Of a stretch of DNA of 34,122 bases, positions 15,178 to 23,299 are shown one piece after another. The stretch comes from VAZQ01 sp036522235. GTDB taxonomy: Bacteria; Pseudomonadota; Alphaproteobacteria; Rhizobiales; Xanthobacteraceae. Within the stretch, counting starts at the first letter, position 1; every line of letters begins with the position of its first letter. The notes beneath the pieces were generated by a model, which searched no databases, was not told the DNA's origin, and was given only the letters and a program-made list of their open reading frames with translations. A program made the translations under genes and the position numbers. The DNA lies in the NCBI GenBank assembly GCA_036522235.1, contig DATDGG010000243.1:1-34122 (forward strand), in the 5' to 3' direction.

Positions 15178-15517
15178 GGCTTTCTCCGGTTCTTTTTGCG
15201 AGCGAGAGCAAAATACACCGATTGCCGAGGCGTGCGGAAGGGGACGTCGCGGCGCGATGAGATCAGCTTACCTGACGGGCGCAGTATTTTAAGCGCTTTC
15301 GGGAGCGAGGTACCGGACAGCGCAATCATGTCGCGGGAAAGGCATGGGCCTCCCAATCGCCTCTACCTTGTCGGGCGGCCTCGAACGCGTGTCGCCCTAC
15401 CCTGCCTCCGATTCGATATTTCGCGTCCCCGCGGCATACGCTAAATCCAACAAAGCCGTGTTCCGGTTTGGCCAAACTCCCTGTACACTGCCGGCTGGAG
15501 ATCGTGGCGGAGGGCCC
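15178..15517. other. 340-bp divergent intergenic region
   Basis: No gene is supported here. It must hold the promoters of the PQQ cluster (leftward) and the symporter operon (rightward). Visible elements are the palindrome AAGCGCTT at 15291-15298 next to an AT-rich TTTT/AAAA stretch, and the promoter-like sequence at 15461-15489. In-frame codons run upstream of the symporter start from 15344 but lack the family's sequence and are judged non-coding. Confidence 0.6.
15461..15489 (+). promoter_or_regulatory. Possible symporter promoter with palindrome in the spacer
   Basis: TTCCGG (15461-15466) and TACACT (15484-15489) are separated by 17 bp. The perfect palindrome TTTGGCCAAA (15467-15476) lies immediately after the -35-like box, where a repressor would block polymerase. 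The predicted start is about 20 bp before the symporter ATG. The -35 match is weak, so this is tentative. Confidence 0.3.
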
Positions 15518-16786
15518 ATGCGCTCGACACTGACCACCATCATTCTCATCGGCATGCTGCTGGGCATCGCGGTCGGCTATGCCTGCCACACGCTGTGGCC
15601 CGATCCGGCCACCGCCAAGAGCATCTCCGAATACATCTCGCTCATGACCGACATCTTCCTGCGCCTGATCAAGATGATCATCGCGCCGCTGGTCTTTTCC
15701 ACGCTGGTCGTCGGCGTGGCGCATATGGGCGACCCGAAGATCGTCGGACGCATCGGCGCCAAGGCGATGGTGTGGTTCATCTCGGCCTCGCTCGTGTCCC
15801 TGCTGATGGGGCTGCTGCTGGTCAATATCCTGCGGCCCGGGGACGACCTCAACCTGCCGCTCCCCGATGCTCTGGCGTCAACCAACCTCAAGGTCGCCTC
15901 GCTTTCGATGAAGGACTTCGTGACGCATCTGGTACCGCGCTCGATCGTCGAGGCGATGGCGAACAACGAAATCCTGCAGATCGTGGTGTTCTCGCTGTTC
16001 TTCGGTGTCGCTTGCGCGGCGCTGGGCGAGCGCGCCGCGAAGCTCGTCGAAGGCATCGAGCAGCTCTCCCACGCCATCCTTTCGATCACCGGCTACATCA
16101 TGAAGCTCGCCCCGCTCGCGGTGTTTGCGTCGATGGCCGCCATCATCACCACGCAGGGGCTCGGCATTCTGGTGACCTACGGCAAGTTCGTGGTCGAGTT
16201 CTATTTCGGACTGTTCCTGTTGTGGGCCTTGCTGGTCGCCGTCGGCTACCTCTTCTTCGGCAATCACGCGATTCGCCTCGTTCACCTGGTGCGCGAGCCG
16301 TTCCTGCTCGCATTCTCGACCGCCAGCAGCGAGGCGGCCTATCCGAAGATGATGGAGCAGCTCGAGAAATTTCCGATCAGCAAGAAGATCATCAGCTTCG
16401 TGCTGCCGATGGGCTATTCGTTCAATCTCGACGGCTCGATGATGTACTGCACGTTCGCCACCATGTTCATCGCGCAGGCCTACAACATCCAGCTGTCGGT
16501 GGGGCAGCAGATCACGATGCTGCTGTTGCTGATGCTCACGAGCAAGGGCATGGCGGGGGTGCCGCGCGCTTCGCTCGTGGTCATCGCCGCAACGCTCGCC
16601 AGCTTCAACCTGCCCGAGGCCGGGCTGCTGCTGATCATCGGCATCGACCAGTTCCTCGACATGGGCCGCTCCGCCACCAACGTGATCGGCAATTCGCTGG
16701 CGACCGCGGTCGTGGCGAAGTGGGAGGGCGAGAAATTGATCGCACCGGTCGAGCCGGAGCCGGCGCTCACGCGGCAGGCGGCTTGA
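15518..16786 (+). CDS. DAACS-family dicarboxylate/amino acid:cation symporter
   Basis: This 422-residue elevator-type transporter belongs to the GltP/GltPh/DctA family. The HP1 tip reads STASSEAAYP (267-276). The NxDG motif of TM7 is NLDGSMMY (303-310). TM8 reads GIDQFLDMGRSATNVIGN (375-392). D381 and R384 correspond to GltPh D394 and R397, which hold the amino group and side-chain carboxylate of aspartate. DctA has Ser in place of that Asp, so an acidic amino acid substrate is favoured over succinate. The GltPh sodium-site Asp (TGD) is Asn392 here, as in DctA. GGAGG at 15509-15513 supports the ATG at 15518. A periplasmic glutamate/aspartate-binding protein gene starts 2 bp after the stop, so the two are almost certainly co-transcribed. 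Substrate and coupling ion are inferred. Confidence 0.93.
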   Translation: MRSTLTTIILIGMLLGIAVGYACHTLWPDPATAKSISEYISLMTDIFLRLIKMIIAPLVFSTLVVGVAHMGDPKIVGRIGAKAMVWFISASLVSLLMGLLLVNILRPGDDLNLPLPDALASTNLKVASLSMKDFVTHLVPRSIVEAMANNEILQIVVFSLFFGVACAALGERAAKLVEGIEQLSHAILSITGYIMKLAPLAVFASMAAIITTQGLGILVTYGKFVVEFYFGLFLLWALLVAVGYLFFGNHAIRLVHLVREPFLLAFSTASSEAAYPKMMEQLEKFPISKKIISFVLPMGYSFNLDGSMMYCTFATMFIAQAYNIQLSVGQQITMLLLLMLTSKGMAGVPRASLVVIAATLASFNLPEAGLLLIIGIDQFLDMGRSATNVIGNSLATAVVAKWEGEKLIAPVEPEPALTRQAA

Positions 16787-16788
16787 TC

Positions 16789-17706
16789 ATGCTCGCCCGG
16801 GCTGGTCGCCGCAGACCTGGGCTGCTCGGCCTGCTGCTGGCCGCCGCCTTGGCGATGCCGGCCGCGGCGCAGGAGTCGTCGCTGGGCGCGCTGTCGGGCA
16901 CGCTGAAGAAGATCAGGGACAGCGGAACGATCACGCTCGGATATCGCGAAAGCTCGCTGCCGTTCTCCTATCTCAACAAGCGCCAGCAGCCGATCGGCTA
17001 TTCGATGGACCTGTGCCGCGAGATCGTCGAAGAAGCCTCAGTCGAGCTCGACGGGATGGAGATCAAGATCGCTTTGACGCCGGTTACGCCCGCCGATCGT
17101 CTGGAGAAGGTAAAGGCGGGCGCGATCGACCTCGAATGCGGGTCGACGACGAGCAATCTCCAGCGCCAGAAGGACGTGGCGTTTTCGCCGGTCTTCTTCG
17201 TCGCCGGCACCAAGCTGATGGTCCCGAGTTCGTCCAGAGTGCAGTCCTATCGCGACCTTGCGGGCAAGACCGTGGTGGTCACGCTCGGCACGACCAACGA
17301 AGCGGCGCTGCGGGCGCTTTCCAACAAGCAGAAGCTCGGCATCGATATCGTCACGGCGCCCGATCACATGCAATCGGTCGCCTTGCTGGCCGCCGGGAAG
17401 GCCGACGCCTTCGCCACCGACGATGTGCTGCTCTACGGCTTCATCGCCACGGAACCGAGCGCACGCGACATGAAGGTCGTCGGCGAGTATCTGTCGTACG
17501 ATCCCTACGGCCTCGCCTATCGCCGCGACGATCCGGGCTTTGCGATGATCGTCGAGCGCGCCTTCGCCCGCATGGCCAGCGAGCGCCGCCTCGCCGAGCT
17601 CTACAACAAATGGTTTGTCCGCAGGCTGCCGACCGGCGAGACGCTCAACCTGCCGATGAGCCCGCAGCTCGAAGAGATTTTCCGCGTCCTTGGTCAGCCC
17701 GACTAG
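16789..17706 (+). CDS. GltI-like glutamate/aspartate periplasmic binding protein
   Basis: This 305-residue SBP_bac_3 protein has a signal peptide cut near PAAAQ (about residue 28). It aligns along its whole length with E. coli GltI: GYRESSLPFSY, GYSMDLCREIV, DLECGSTTSNLQRQK, VVVTLGTTNE, DHMQSVALLAAGKADAF, and NLPMSPQLEEIF at the C-terminus. Residues matching the ligand-binding Arg, Ser, Arg and His described for the Shigella homologue are present at R53, S119, R126 and H193. GltI normally feeds the ABC permeases GltJK and ATPase GltL, but none are here. Instead the gene follows a DAACS symporter gene by 2 bp. The next gene is an unrelated flavoprotein 45 bp downstream. The ligand is predicted to be glutamate or aspartate. 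Confidence 0.93.
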   Translation: MLARAGRRRPGLLGLLLAAALAMPAAAQESSLGALSGTLKKIRDSGTITLGYRESSLPFSYLNKRQQPIGYSMDLCREIVEEASVELDGMEIKIALTPVTPADRLEKVKAGAIDLECGSTTSNLQRQKDVAFSPVFFVAGTKLMVPSSSRVQSYRDLAGKTVVVTLGTTNEAALRALSNKQKLGIDIVTAPDHMQSVALLAAGKADAFATDDVLLYGFIATEPSARDMKVVGEYLSYDPYGLAYRRDDPGFAMIVERAFARMASERRLAELYNKWFVRRLPTGETLNLPMSPQLEEIFRVLGQPD

Positions 17707-17751
17707 GGCGTAGTATTGACCATGCCCGGCTAGCCACGGGGCAACAAGAGG

Positions 17752-19050
17752 ATGGCGGTGACAACAGGGTCGGACCCTTCGCGACCCCACATCGCCGTCA
17801 TCGGCGGCGGCCCGGCCGGATTGATGGCGGCCGAGATACTGTCGGGCGGCGGCGCGCGGGTCACGCTGTATGACCGGATGCCGTCGCCGGGGCGCAAGTT
17901 CCTGCTTGCCGGCCGCGGCGGCCTCAATCTGACGCACAGCGAAGAGCTCGAACACCTGCTGGATCGCTATGGCGCCGCCAAGCCGCGCCTGCGCGCCGCC
18001 ATCGAGGCATTTCCGCCGGACGCGCTGCGGGCATGGTGCGAGGGTCTCGGGCAGGAAACCTTCGTCGGGTCGAGCGGGCGCGTGTTCCCCAAAGCCTTCA
18101 AGGCTTCGCCGCTGCTGCGCACGTGGCTCAGGGGGCTCGACGCGGCGGGCGTGGAATTCAAGCCGCGCCACCTTTGGGGCGGGTGGGACGACGACGGTGC
18201 TTTGATCTTCACCGCTCCGCAAGGTCGCGTAACAGTGCATGCCGATGCAGCCGTGCTGGCGCTCGGCGGCGCGAGCTGGCCACGGCTCGGCTCCGACGGT
18301 GGCTGGGTCGAGACCGCGAGCAAAGCCGGCATCGCGGTGACGCCGCTCGCGCCCGCGAATTGCGGCTTCACCGTGGATTGGTCGCCGCTCTTCCGCGGCC
18401 GCTTCGAAGGGGAGCCGCTCAAGCGCATCGCGCTCTCGGTCGGCACCCACACCGCCCGCGGCGAGGCGGTCATCACCCGCACCGGGCTCGAAGGTGGCGG
18501 CCTCTACGCGCTGTCGGCACCGCTGCGCGATGGCCTGGCGGCGGCCGGCGAAGCCATGCTGCGCATCGATCTACGTCCCGACATGTCCGCCACGGCACTC
18601 GCCGCCCGCTTGGGTGCGCCGCGCGGCAAGCAATCGCTGGCGACGTTCCTGCGCAAGACGGTGGCGCTGCCCCCGGTCGCGCTCGGCCTGCTGCACGAAG
18701 CGCAGATCGCATCGGGTACCCGTCCCGCCGCCATGTCGGCAGACGCCCTCGCCGCCCTCATCAAGACGGTGCCGGTCCGGCTCACCGGCATGGCGCCGCT
18801 CGCGAGCGCCATCTCGACCGCCGGCGGCATCGCATTCGAGGAGATCGACGCGCGCGCTATGCTGACGCGCCGGCCTGGTGTCTTCGTTGCCGGCGAAATG
18901 CTCGACTGGGAAGCGCCGACCGGCGGCTATCTGCTGCAGGCCTGCTTCGCAACCGGCGTCGCGGCCGCACATGGCGCGCTGGCATGGCTCGCTGCCAGGC
19001 CGGCGGCGCCGCCTCACCGCTGCAGCCGCAATCCCAGCAGCGCCACATAG
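17752..19050 (+). CDS. HI0933/TIGR03862-like NAD(P)/FAD-dependent flavoprotein
   Basis: This 432-residue cytoplasmic flavoprotein has a Rossmann motif near its N-terminus (VIGGGPAGLMAAEIL, about residues 16-30). The family pattern SPGRKFLLAGRGGLNLTHSE follows, then VLALGGASWPRLGSDG. The C-terminal block GGIAFEEIDARAML...GVFVAGEMLDWEAPTGGYLLQACF closes the FAD site. It belongs with the HI0933 family of uncharacterised oxidoreductases. The substrate is unknown. An AAGAGG directly abuts the ATG at 17752; the in-frame GTG at 17758 would have better spacing. The last 37 bp overlap the end of the convergent beta-barrel gene, and the product's final 15 or so residues look like an unconserved tail. 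Confidence 0.9.
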   Translation: MAVTTGSDPSRPHIAVIGGGPAGLMAAEILSGGGARVTLYDRMPSPGRKFLLAGRGGLNLTHSEELEHLLDRYGAAKPRLRAAIEAFPPDALRAWCEGLGQETFVGSSGRVFPKAFKASPLLRTWLRGLDAAGVEFKPRHLWGGWDDDGALIFTAPQGRVTVHADAAVLALGGASWPRLGSDGGWVETASKAGIAVTPLAPANCGFTVDWSPLFRGRFEGEPLKRIALSVGTHTARGEAVITRTGLEGGGLYALSAPLRDGLAAAGEAMLRIDLRPDMSATALAARLGAPRGKQSLATFLRKTVALPPVALGLLHEAQIASGTRPAAMSADALAALIKTVPVRLTGMAPLASAISTAGGIAFEEIDARAMLTRRPGVFVAGEMLDWEAPTGGYLLQACFATGVAAAHGALAWLAARPAAPPHRCSRNPSSAT

Positions 19051-20813
19051 GCCAGATAGTCGTTTCCGGGCGTATTCGAGCTCTGCCACTCGCGGCGCAA
19101 CTCGCCCTTGAGCTGCACCTCGCGCGTGAGCTTGTAGGTGAGCGCCGTCGAAGCGACATAGCGGTCGTCCCGGCGCGCGCTGCCCACATAGTCGTCGCGG
19201 TCGCCGGTGAGCTTGACGGTCAGGTCGAGCCAGGTGCGGAAGGCATGATCGACCTCGAGGCCGAGCTCGTGCGTGAACGCGCCTGAGACAGCCGCAAGGG
19301 TCGTTTCGTTGGCGGTCGTGGCGGCGGTCAGCTTGACCGTGGTGAGCGCGCTCGCAAGCCAGGTGAGCGAGGCATCGAAGGTCGGACCGCTGAGACCGGG
19401 CAAGCGCGGATCGCTGTAGCTGCGCGCCAGATAGCCGAAGGCCAGCTGGCCGGTCAGGATGCGCGAGAGCTCGAAGGTCGAGCCGACCTTGCCGGCGCGT
19501 CCGTCGGAATCGCGCGCAAAGCCCGAACCGTCGACCGCGATATCGTGATGGCGCCGGTCGGCGTCGAGCTCGACAAACGGCTTCACGCCCGGGGTGAGCT
19601 CGTATTCGGTACGCAGCTGCGTGCTGTACTGATCGAAGTTGCGGGCATCGTTGCTGGCGGAGGTGCCGTCCGTGAAGGTCGAGCTCTGGTAGGTGGTGCG
19701 GTCGAGCCCGCCCTTGAGCTCCACGTCGAAGCGATTGAAGCGCTGGCCGAGCCCGACGGTGCCGCCGACATCCGCCGAGATCGGCAGCCGGGCGAGGCCG
19801 GCCTGGATGTTCGGGCTGCCCGGATTGTCGGTCGCGATCACCAGGCGGCTTTCGAGATCGACGCGAGTCTTGCTGGTGACGTCGATGCGGCTGTCGATCT
19901 TGCCGTCGAAGGCCGGGCGATCAAGGCTCGGCTGCGCCCCATAGGCGGTGTAGCTGCCACGCAGATTGGCGGTGAGCTCGTGGCGCGACCAGTTCGAATT
20001 GACCACCAGTTCCGGAGCCACGATGCCGAAGTCCGAGGCGCCGCCGCCCGCATGGGTGCGCGCCGGATTGCTGTCATAGCCCGCCGACACTTCGATCGCC
20101 GGGCGCAGCCGGAAGGAGCCCGCCGCAATGCCGGCCGGATCGAACGGTTTGTCGTCCGCGACCGGCCGGCGGACGAGCGTCCGCGGCACATCCTGCGCAG
20201 GATCCGGCGCCGGCAACAGCGATCCTGGGGCGGGCGCGAGGGTCGCCGCACCGGCGCTGGCATTGGCACTCGCACCGCCGCTCGGCATGGCACCCGCATC
20301 GGGGAGCGGCGCGCCGTGCCGCGTCCGGCTCTGATTCTGCAACAGGCGGGCATCGCCGACCGCATTCGGGGGCGGAACCGGTGCAAGCGAAGTCTGCGCG
20401 GTCACCGGTGCCGGCAGCTTGGGCGCGGCCGCGTTTGGCGCGGTCGGGCCGGCCGCGTTCTGCGCGGTCAGGCCAAATGCCTGCGGCTGGTTTTTGGGAT
20501 TCGCTTTGGTGCGGGCGTTGCTCGAATTGAAGCCGGTCGACCCGGCCCCGACCGGACCCGCGTAGTCGAAATTCTGCAATTGCCCGATCGGCGAGGTCGC
20601 GACCGCCGGCGTGGGCGGGCTGGCCTTGCGAAACATTGGCGGCGTCCGCGGATTACCGTCGAGCGCGGGCGCCAGCAGGGGATCATTCGCGGCGGGCACA
20701 TTGCCGGCCGCGATCTGGCCAGGCGCGGGCGGCACCGCCAGCGCCGCCATCAAGATGCCGGCCAAAAGCCCGACCGGAGGTGGTGTTTGGCGGCGCGGCA
20801 CACCGGTTCCCAC
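19014..20813 (-). CDS. Outer-membrane beta-barrel protein (beta-barrel porin 2 type)
   Basis: The product is about 599 residues. The mature N-terminal third is a low-complexity Ala/Pro/Asn stretch. From about residue 230 to the end, the sequence alternates polar and hydrophobic residues in the style of an outer-membrane barrel of the PF10082 type, with repeated strands such as IEVSAGYDSNPAR, HELTANLRGSYTAYG, STQLRTEYELTPGVKPFVELDADRR and DYLAYVALLGLRLQR at the C-terminus. Such proteins are often tied to surface polysaccharide export. The start is uncertain. GTG at 20813 is chosen because a signal peptide follows (VPRRQTPPPVGLLAGILMAALAV). Alternatives are GTG at 20801, ATG at 20750 and ATG at 20939. 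The chosen start lies inside a half copy of a dispersed palindromic element. Confidence 0.8.
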   Translation of the reverse strand: MGTGVPRRQTPPPVGLLAGILMAALAVPPAPGQIAAGNVPAANDPLLAPALDGNPRTPPMFRKASPPTPAVATSPIGQLQNFDYAGPVGAGSTGFNSSNARTKANPKNQPQAFGLTAQNAAGPTAPNAAAPKLPAPVTAQTSLAPVPPPNAVGDARLLQNQSRTRHGAPLPDAGAMPSGGASANASAGAATLAPAPGSLLPAPDPAQDVPRTLVRRPVADDKPFDPAGIAAGSFRLRPAIEVSAGYDSNPARTHAGGGASDFGIVAPELVVNSNWSRHELTANLRGSYTAYGAQPSLDRPAFDGKIDSRIDVTSKTRVDLESRLVIATDNPGSPNIQAGLARLPISADVGGTVGLGQRFNRFDVELKGGLDRTTYQSSTFTDGTSASNDARNFDQYSTQLRTEYELTPGVKPFVELDADRRHHDIAVDGSGFARDSDGRAGKVGSTFELSRILTGQLAFGYLARSYSDPRLPGLSGPTFDASLTWLASALTTVKLTAATTANETTLAAVSGAFTHELGLEVDHAFRTWLDLTVKLTGDRDDYVGSARRDDRYVASTALTYKLTREVQLKGELRREWQSSNTPGNDYLAYVALLGLRLQR

Positions 20814-20834
20814 GTTTCGTTCGGGATCATGCTC
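20802..20834. repeat. Half copy of the GAGCATGATC-type repeat at a gene start
   Basis: ACCGGTTCCCACGTTTC followed by GGGATCATGCTC matches the right half of the element at 5279-5327 (ACCGGGACCCACTTTTC, GGGATCATGCTC), apart from a four-base insertion (GTTC or equivalent). The left half is missing. The likely GTG start of the beta-barrel gene, on the minus strand at 20813, falls within it. Confidence 0.6.
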
Positions 20835-21017
20835 TCTTGATCTGATACCCGCAGGCACGCGGCGCCTCGCCGACGGTCGCGGAAGTATCTGGTTAAGGGA
20901 GATAAAGCGGATATGGTTAACGAGCCGTTGATCGGCCAATCGCCGGCCGCCCCATTCCGTGCTATCTGGGCCGCCCGGGCATCCCGGCCATCACCGGCCA
21001 TCGCCTAACCAGTCAAA

Positions 21018-22031
21018 ATGCCGATGTCAGAACCATCGAGAGACCGCATGCGGCCGGGCGACCAGGACGACGCGCTGCTCGCCTCGGCGTTGCGCACGCT
21101 CGAAGCCGGGGCCGGCGGCATCGCGGCTCTGGCGGCGGCCATCCACGGTGGGCTCGGGCAACCGTTCATCGCCGCGGTCGATCTCATTCGCCAGGCGCGC
21201 GGCCGGGTGATCGTCACCGGCATGGGCAAGTCCGGCCACGTGGGCCACAAGATCGCGGCCACTTTGGCGTCGACCGGCACGCCCGCCTTTTTCGTGCATC
21301 CGGGCGAAGCGAGCCACGGCGACCTCGGCATGATCGCGGCCGACGACGTGATCATGGCGCTGTCCTGGTCGGGCGAGACCGCGGAGCTCAAGGACCTGAC
21401 CGACTATTCGCGCCGGTTCCGCATCGGGCTGGTCGCCATCACGGCCTTCGCGGATTCAACGCTCGCCCAGGCGGCCGACGTGGTGCTGGCTTTGCCGCCG
21501 GCGCGCGAGGCCTGCCCGCACAACCTCGCGCCCACCACATCCACGCTGATGCAGCTCGCGCTCGGCGATGCGCTGGCGATCGCGCTGCTGGAGGGCCGCG
21601 GCTTCACCGCGCTCGATTTTCGCGTCTTCCATCCGGGCGGCCGCCTCGGCGCCATGCTCAAATTCGTGCGCGACGTCATGCATACGGGCGACGAGATTCC
21701 GCTGGCGCCGCTTGGTACCCGCATGTCCGACGCGATCTCCGAAATGACCGCCAAGACCTTCGGTTGCGTCGGCATCGTTGATCATGAGGGCTATCTCCAG
21801 GGCATCATCACGGATGGAGATCTCCGGCGCAATATGCGCAGCGACCTCTTGGATATGAAAGTCGAGGCCGTGATGACGCGGAAGCCCGACACGGTGCGTC
21901 CCGATCAGATGGTCAGCGAGGCGCTGGAACTGCTCAATACGCTCAAGCGGACTCAGCTGATCGTGGTCGATGCCGGCAAGCCGGTCGGCGTCGTGCACTT
22001 CCACGACCTGCTGCGGGCCGGGGTGGCGTGA
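21018..22031 (+). CDS. kdsD: Arabinose-5-phosphate isomerase (KpsF/GutQ/KdsD)
   Basis: This 337-residue cytoplasmic enzyme converts ribulose-5-phosphate to arabinose-5-phosphate, the first step of Kdo synthesis for lipopolysaccharide. An SIS domain (about residues 40-180) contains VIVTGMGKSGHVGHKIAATL and PAFFVHPGEASHGDLGM. The linker has the family's FRVFHPGGRLGAML. Two CBS domains follow (about 215-335), including IVDHEGYLQGIITDGDLRR. The start at 21018 is an ATG, with another ATG two codons later. It is divergent from the beta-barrel gene, with 204 bp between the starts, and the pairing fits an envelope role. A palindromic element follows the stop. Confidence 0.95.
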   Translation: MPMSEPSRDRMRPGDQDDALLASALRTLEAGAGGIAALAAAIHGGLGQPFIAAVDLIRQARGRVIVTGMGKSGHVGHKIAATLASTGTPAFFVHPGEASHGDLGMIAADDVIMALSWSGETAELKDLTDYSRRFRIGLVAITAFADSTLAQAADVVLALPPAREACPHNLAPTTSTLMQLALGDALAIALLEGRGFTALDFRVFHPGGRLGAMLKFVRDVMHTGDEIPLAPLGTRMSDAISEMTAKTFGCVGIVDHEGYLQGIITDGDLRRNMRSDLLDMKVEAVMTRKPDTVRPDQMVSEALELLNTLKRTQLIVVDAGKPVGVVHFHDLLRAGVA

Positions 22032-22047
22032 GCACCGGATGCCTTCT

Positions 22048-22197
22048 TATACCAACGGAACTTGACTCTCCGCTGTCATCGTCCGCGAAAGCGGACGACC
22101 CAGTAACCACCGACGTCTCGTTTCAAAACCTGCGTTTGCGATTGCTGGTTGCCCGCTTTCGCGGGCATGACAGGTCAGAGATTGTGGCCGTTGGTAT
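22048..22197. repeat. MITE-like composite palindromic element
   Basis: The outer inverted arms are ATACCAACGG (22049-22058) and CCGTTGGTAT (22188-22197). Inside are two hairpins in opposite orientation: CGTCCGC-GAAA-GCGGACG (22080-22097) and GCCCGC-TTTC-GCGGGC (22151-22166). With flanking TGTCAT and ATGACA, each is an inverted, diverged copy of the other. It fills nearly all of the gap between the convergent kdsD and hemH genes. I know similar sequences from Bradyrhizobium-like intergenic DNA. Transcript termination is a possible side role. Confidence 0.65.
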
Positions 22198-22202
22198 TAC
22201 AA

Positions 22203-23258
22203 TCAAATCCAGCCCTTCAGCTCGCGCAGCGCCATCTGCCAGATCACCAGCATGCCCGGGCCGCTGTCGTTGAGGCAGCGGATGGCCGCGAATTTCTCGC
22301 CGCCATTGTGCTTGAAGATTTCCGCGTTCTCGAACGCGATCTCTTCCAGCGTCTCCAGGCAATCGGCCGAGAAGCCCGGCGTGATCACCGCGATTTTCTT
22401 CACGCCCTGGCGGGCGAGTTTCTCGACCGTGGTGACGGTCGCGGGCTCGAGCCATTTGCCGAGGCCGAAGCGCGACTGGAAGGTCAGCATCAGCTTGGCT
22501 TCGTCCATCTTGAGTTGCTCGCGCAGGCGCCGCATGGTCTCGATGCATTGGGCGTAATAGGGATCGCCGTTGTCCACGAAGGACTGCGGGATGCCGTGGA
22601 ACGAGGCCAGGATCACCTCGGGCGCGAAATCGAGCTGCGCGAGCTCCGCGCTGGTCGAGGAGGCGAGCGCCTCGATATAGACCGGGTCATCGTAATAGGG
22701 CGCCGCGATCCGCAGCGCCGGCTGCGCCCGCATGCGGGCGAGCGCCCGGAAGACTTCATCGCCGACCGTCCCGGTCGTCGCCGCGCAATATTGCGGATAG
22801 AGCGGCAGCACCAGAATGCGCGCGCAGCCTTGCGCCACGAGAGCGGAGAGGCGCGAAGCGATCGCGGGCTCGCCGTAGCGCATCGCCCAGTCGACCATGA
22901 CATGGGGGCCGATCGGCTCCAGCGTCGAGGAGAGCTTCTCGGCCTGCGCGCGGGTGATGGTCTTGAGCGGGGATTCGTTCTTCTCGGCGTTCCAGATTTT
23001 CTTGTAGTCGGGAGCTTTGCGCCGCGGCCGCACCGGCAGGATGATGCCGTTGAGCACGAGCTTCCAGACGATCCCCTGGTTCTCGATCACGCGCGGATCG
23101 GACAGGAACTCGCGCAGGTAGCGCCGCACCGAGCCCGGGTCGTAACCCTCCGGGGTGCCGAGATTGACCAGCAGCACGCCGATCTTGTGGGCCGCCCCCC
23201 CGGGCGCGTCGAGATGCACCGGCGTCGCGGCCGGCGCGATGGGTGAGGCATCATTCAT
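22203..23258 (-). CDS. hemH: Ferrochelatase
   Basis: This 351-residue enzyme inserts Fe(II) into protoporphyrin IX at the end of haem synthesis. It shows GVLLVNLGTPEGYDPGSVRR near the N-terminus, YPQYCAATTGT, the catalytic His in ASFHGIPQSFVDNGDPY, FQSRFGLGKWLEP, and the catalytic Glu in GFSADCLETLEEI. These are all hallmarks of class I ferrochelatases of proteobacteria. The ATG at 23258 is chosen from the family start; codons open in frame further upstream lie in the neighbouring repeat and in the end of the next gene, and are not coding in this frame. There is no obvious Shine-Dalgarno. The gene lies downstream of the indolepyruvate oxidoreductase gene on the same strand, across a palindromic repeat. 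Confidence 0.96.
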   Translation of the reverse strand: MNDASPIAPAATPVHLDAPGGAAHKIGVLLVNLGTPEGYDPGSVRRYLREFLSDPRVIENQGIVWKLVLNGIILPVRPRRKAPDYKKIWNAEKNESPLKTITRAQAEKLSSTLEPIGPHVMVDWAMRYGEPAIASRLSALVAQGCARILVLPLYPQYCAATTGTVGDEVFRALARMRAQPALRIAAPYYDDPVYIEALASSTSAELAQLDFAPEVILASFHGIPQSFVDNGDPYYAQCIETMRRLREQLKMDEAKLMLTFQSRFGLGKWLEPATVTTVEKLARQGVKKIAVITPGFSADCLETLEEIAFENAEIFKHNGGEKFAAIRCLNDSGPGMLVIWQMALRELKGWI

Positions 23259-23299
23259 GGGGTCAGCATACGCGATTGGGTGGCGCCAAGCGACCTCCT

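Noticed and set aside
15595..17706. A frame that appears to fuse a symporter-region segment to the binding protein (703 codons)
   Set aside because: The first part is out of frame with the real symporter. The symporter's own frame stops at 16786 and the binding protein has its own ATG and signal peptide at 16789.
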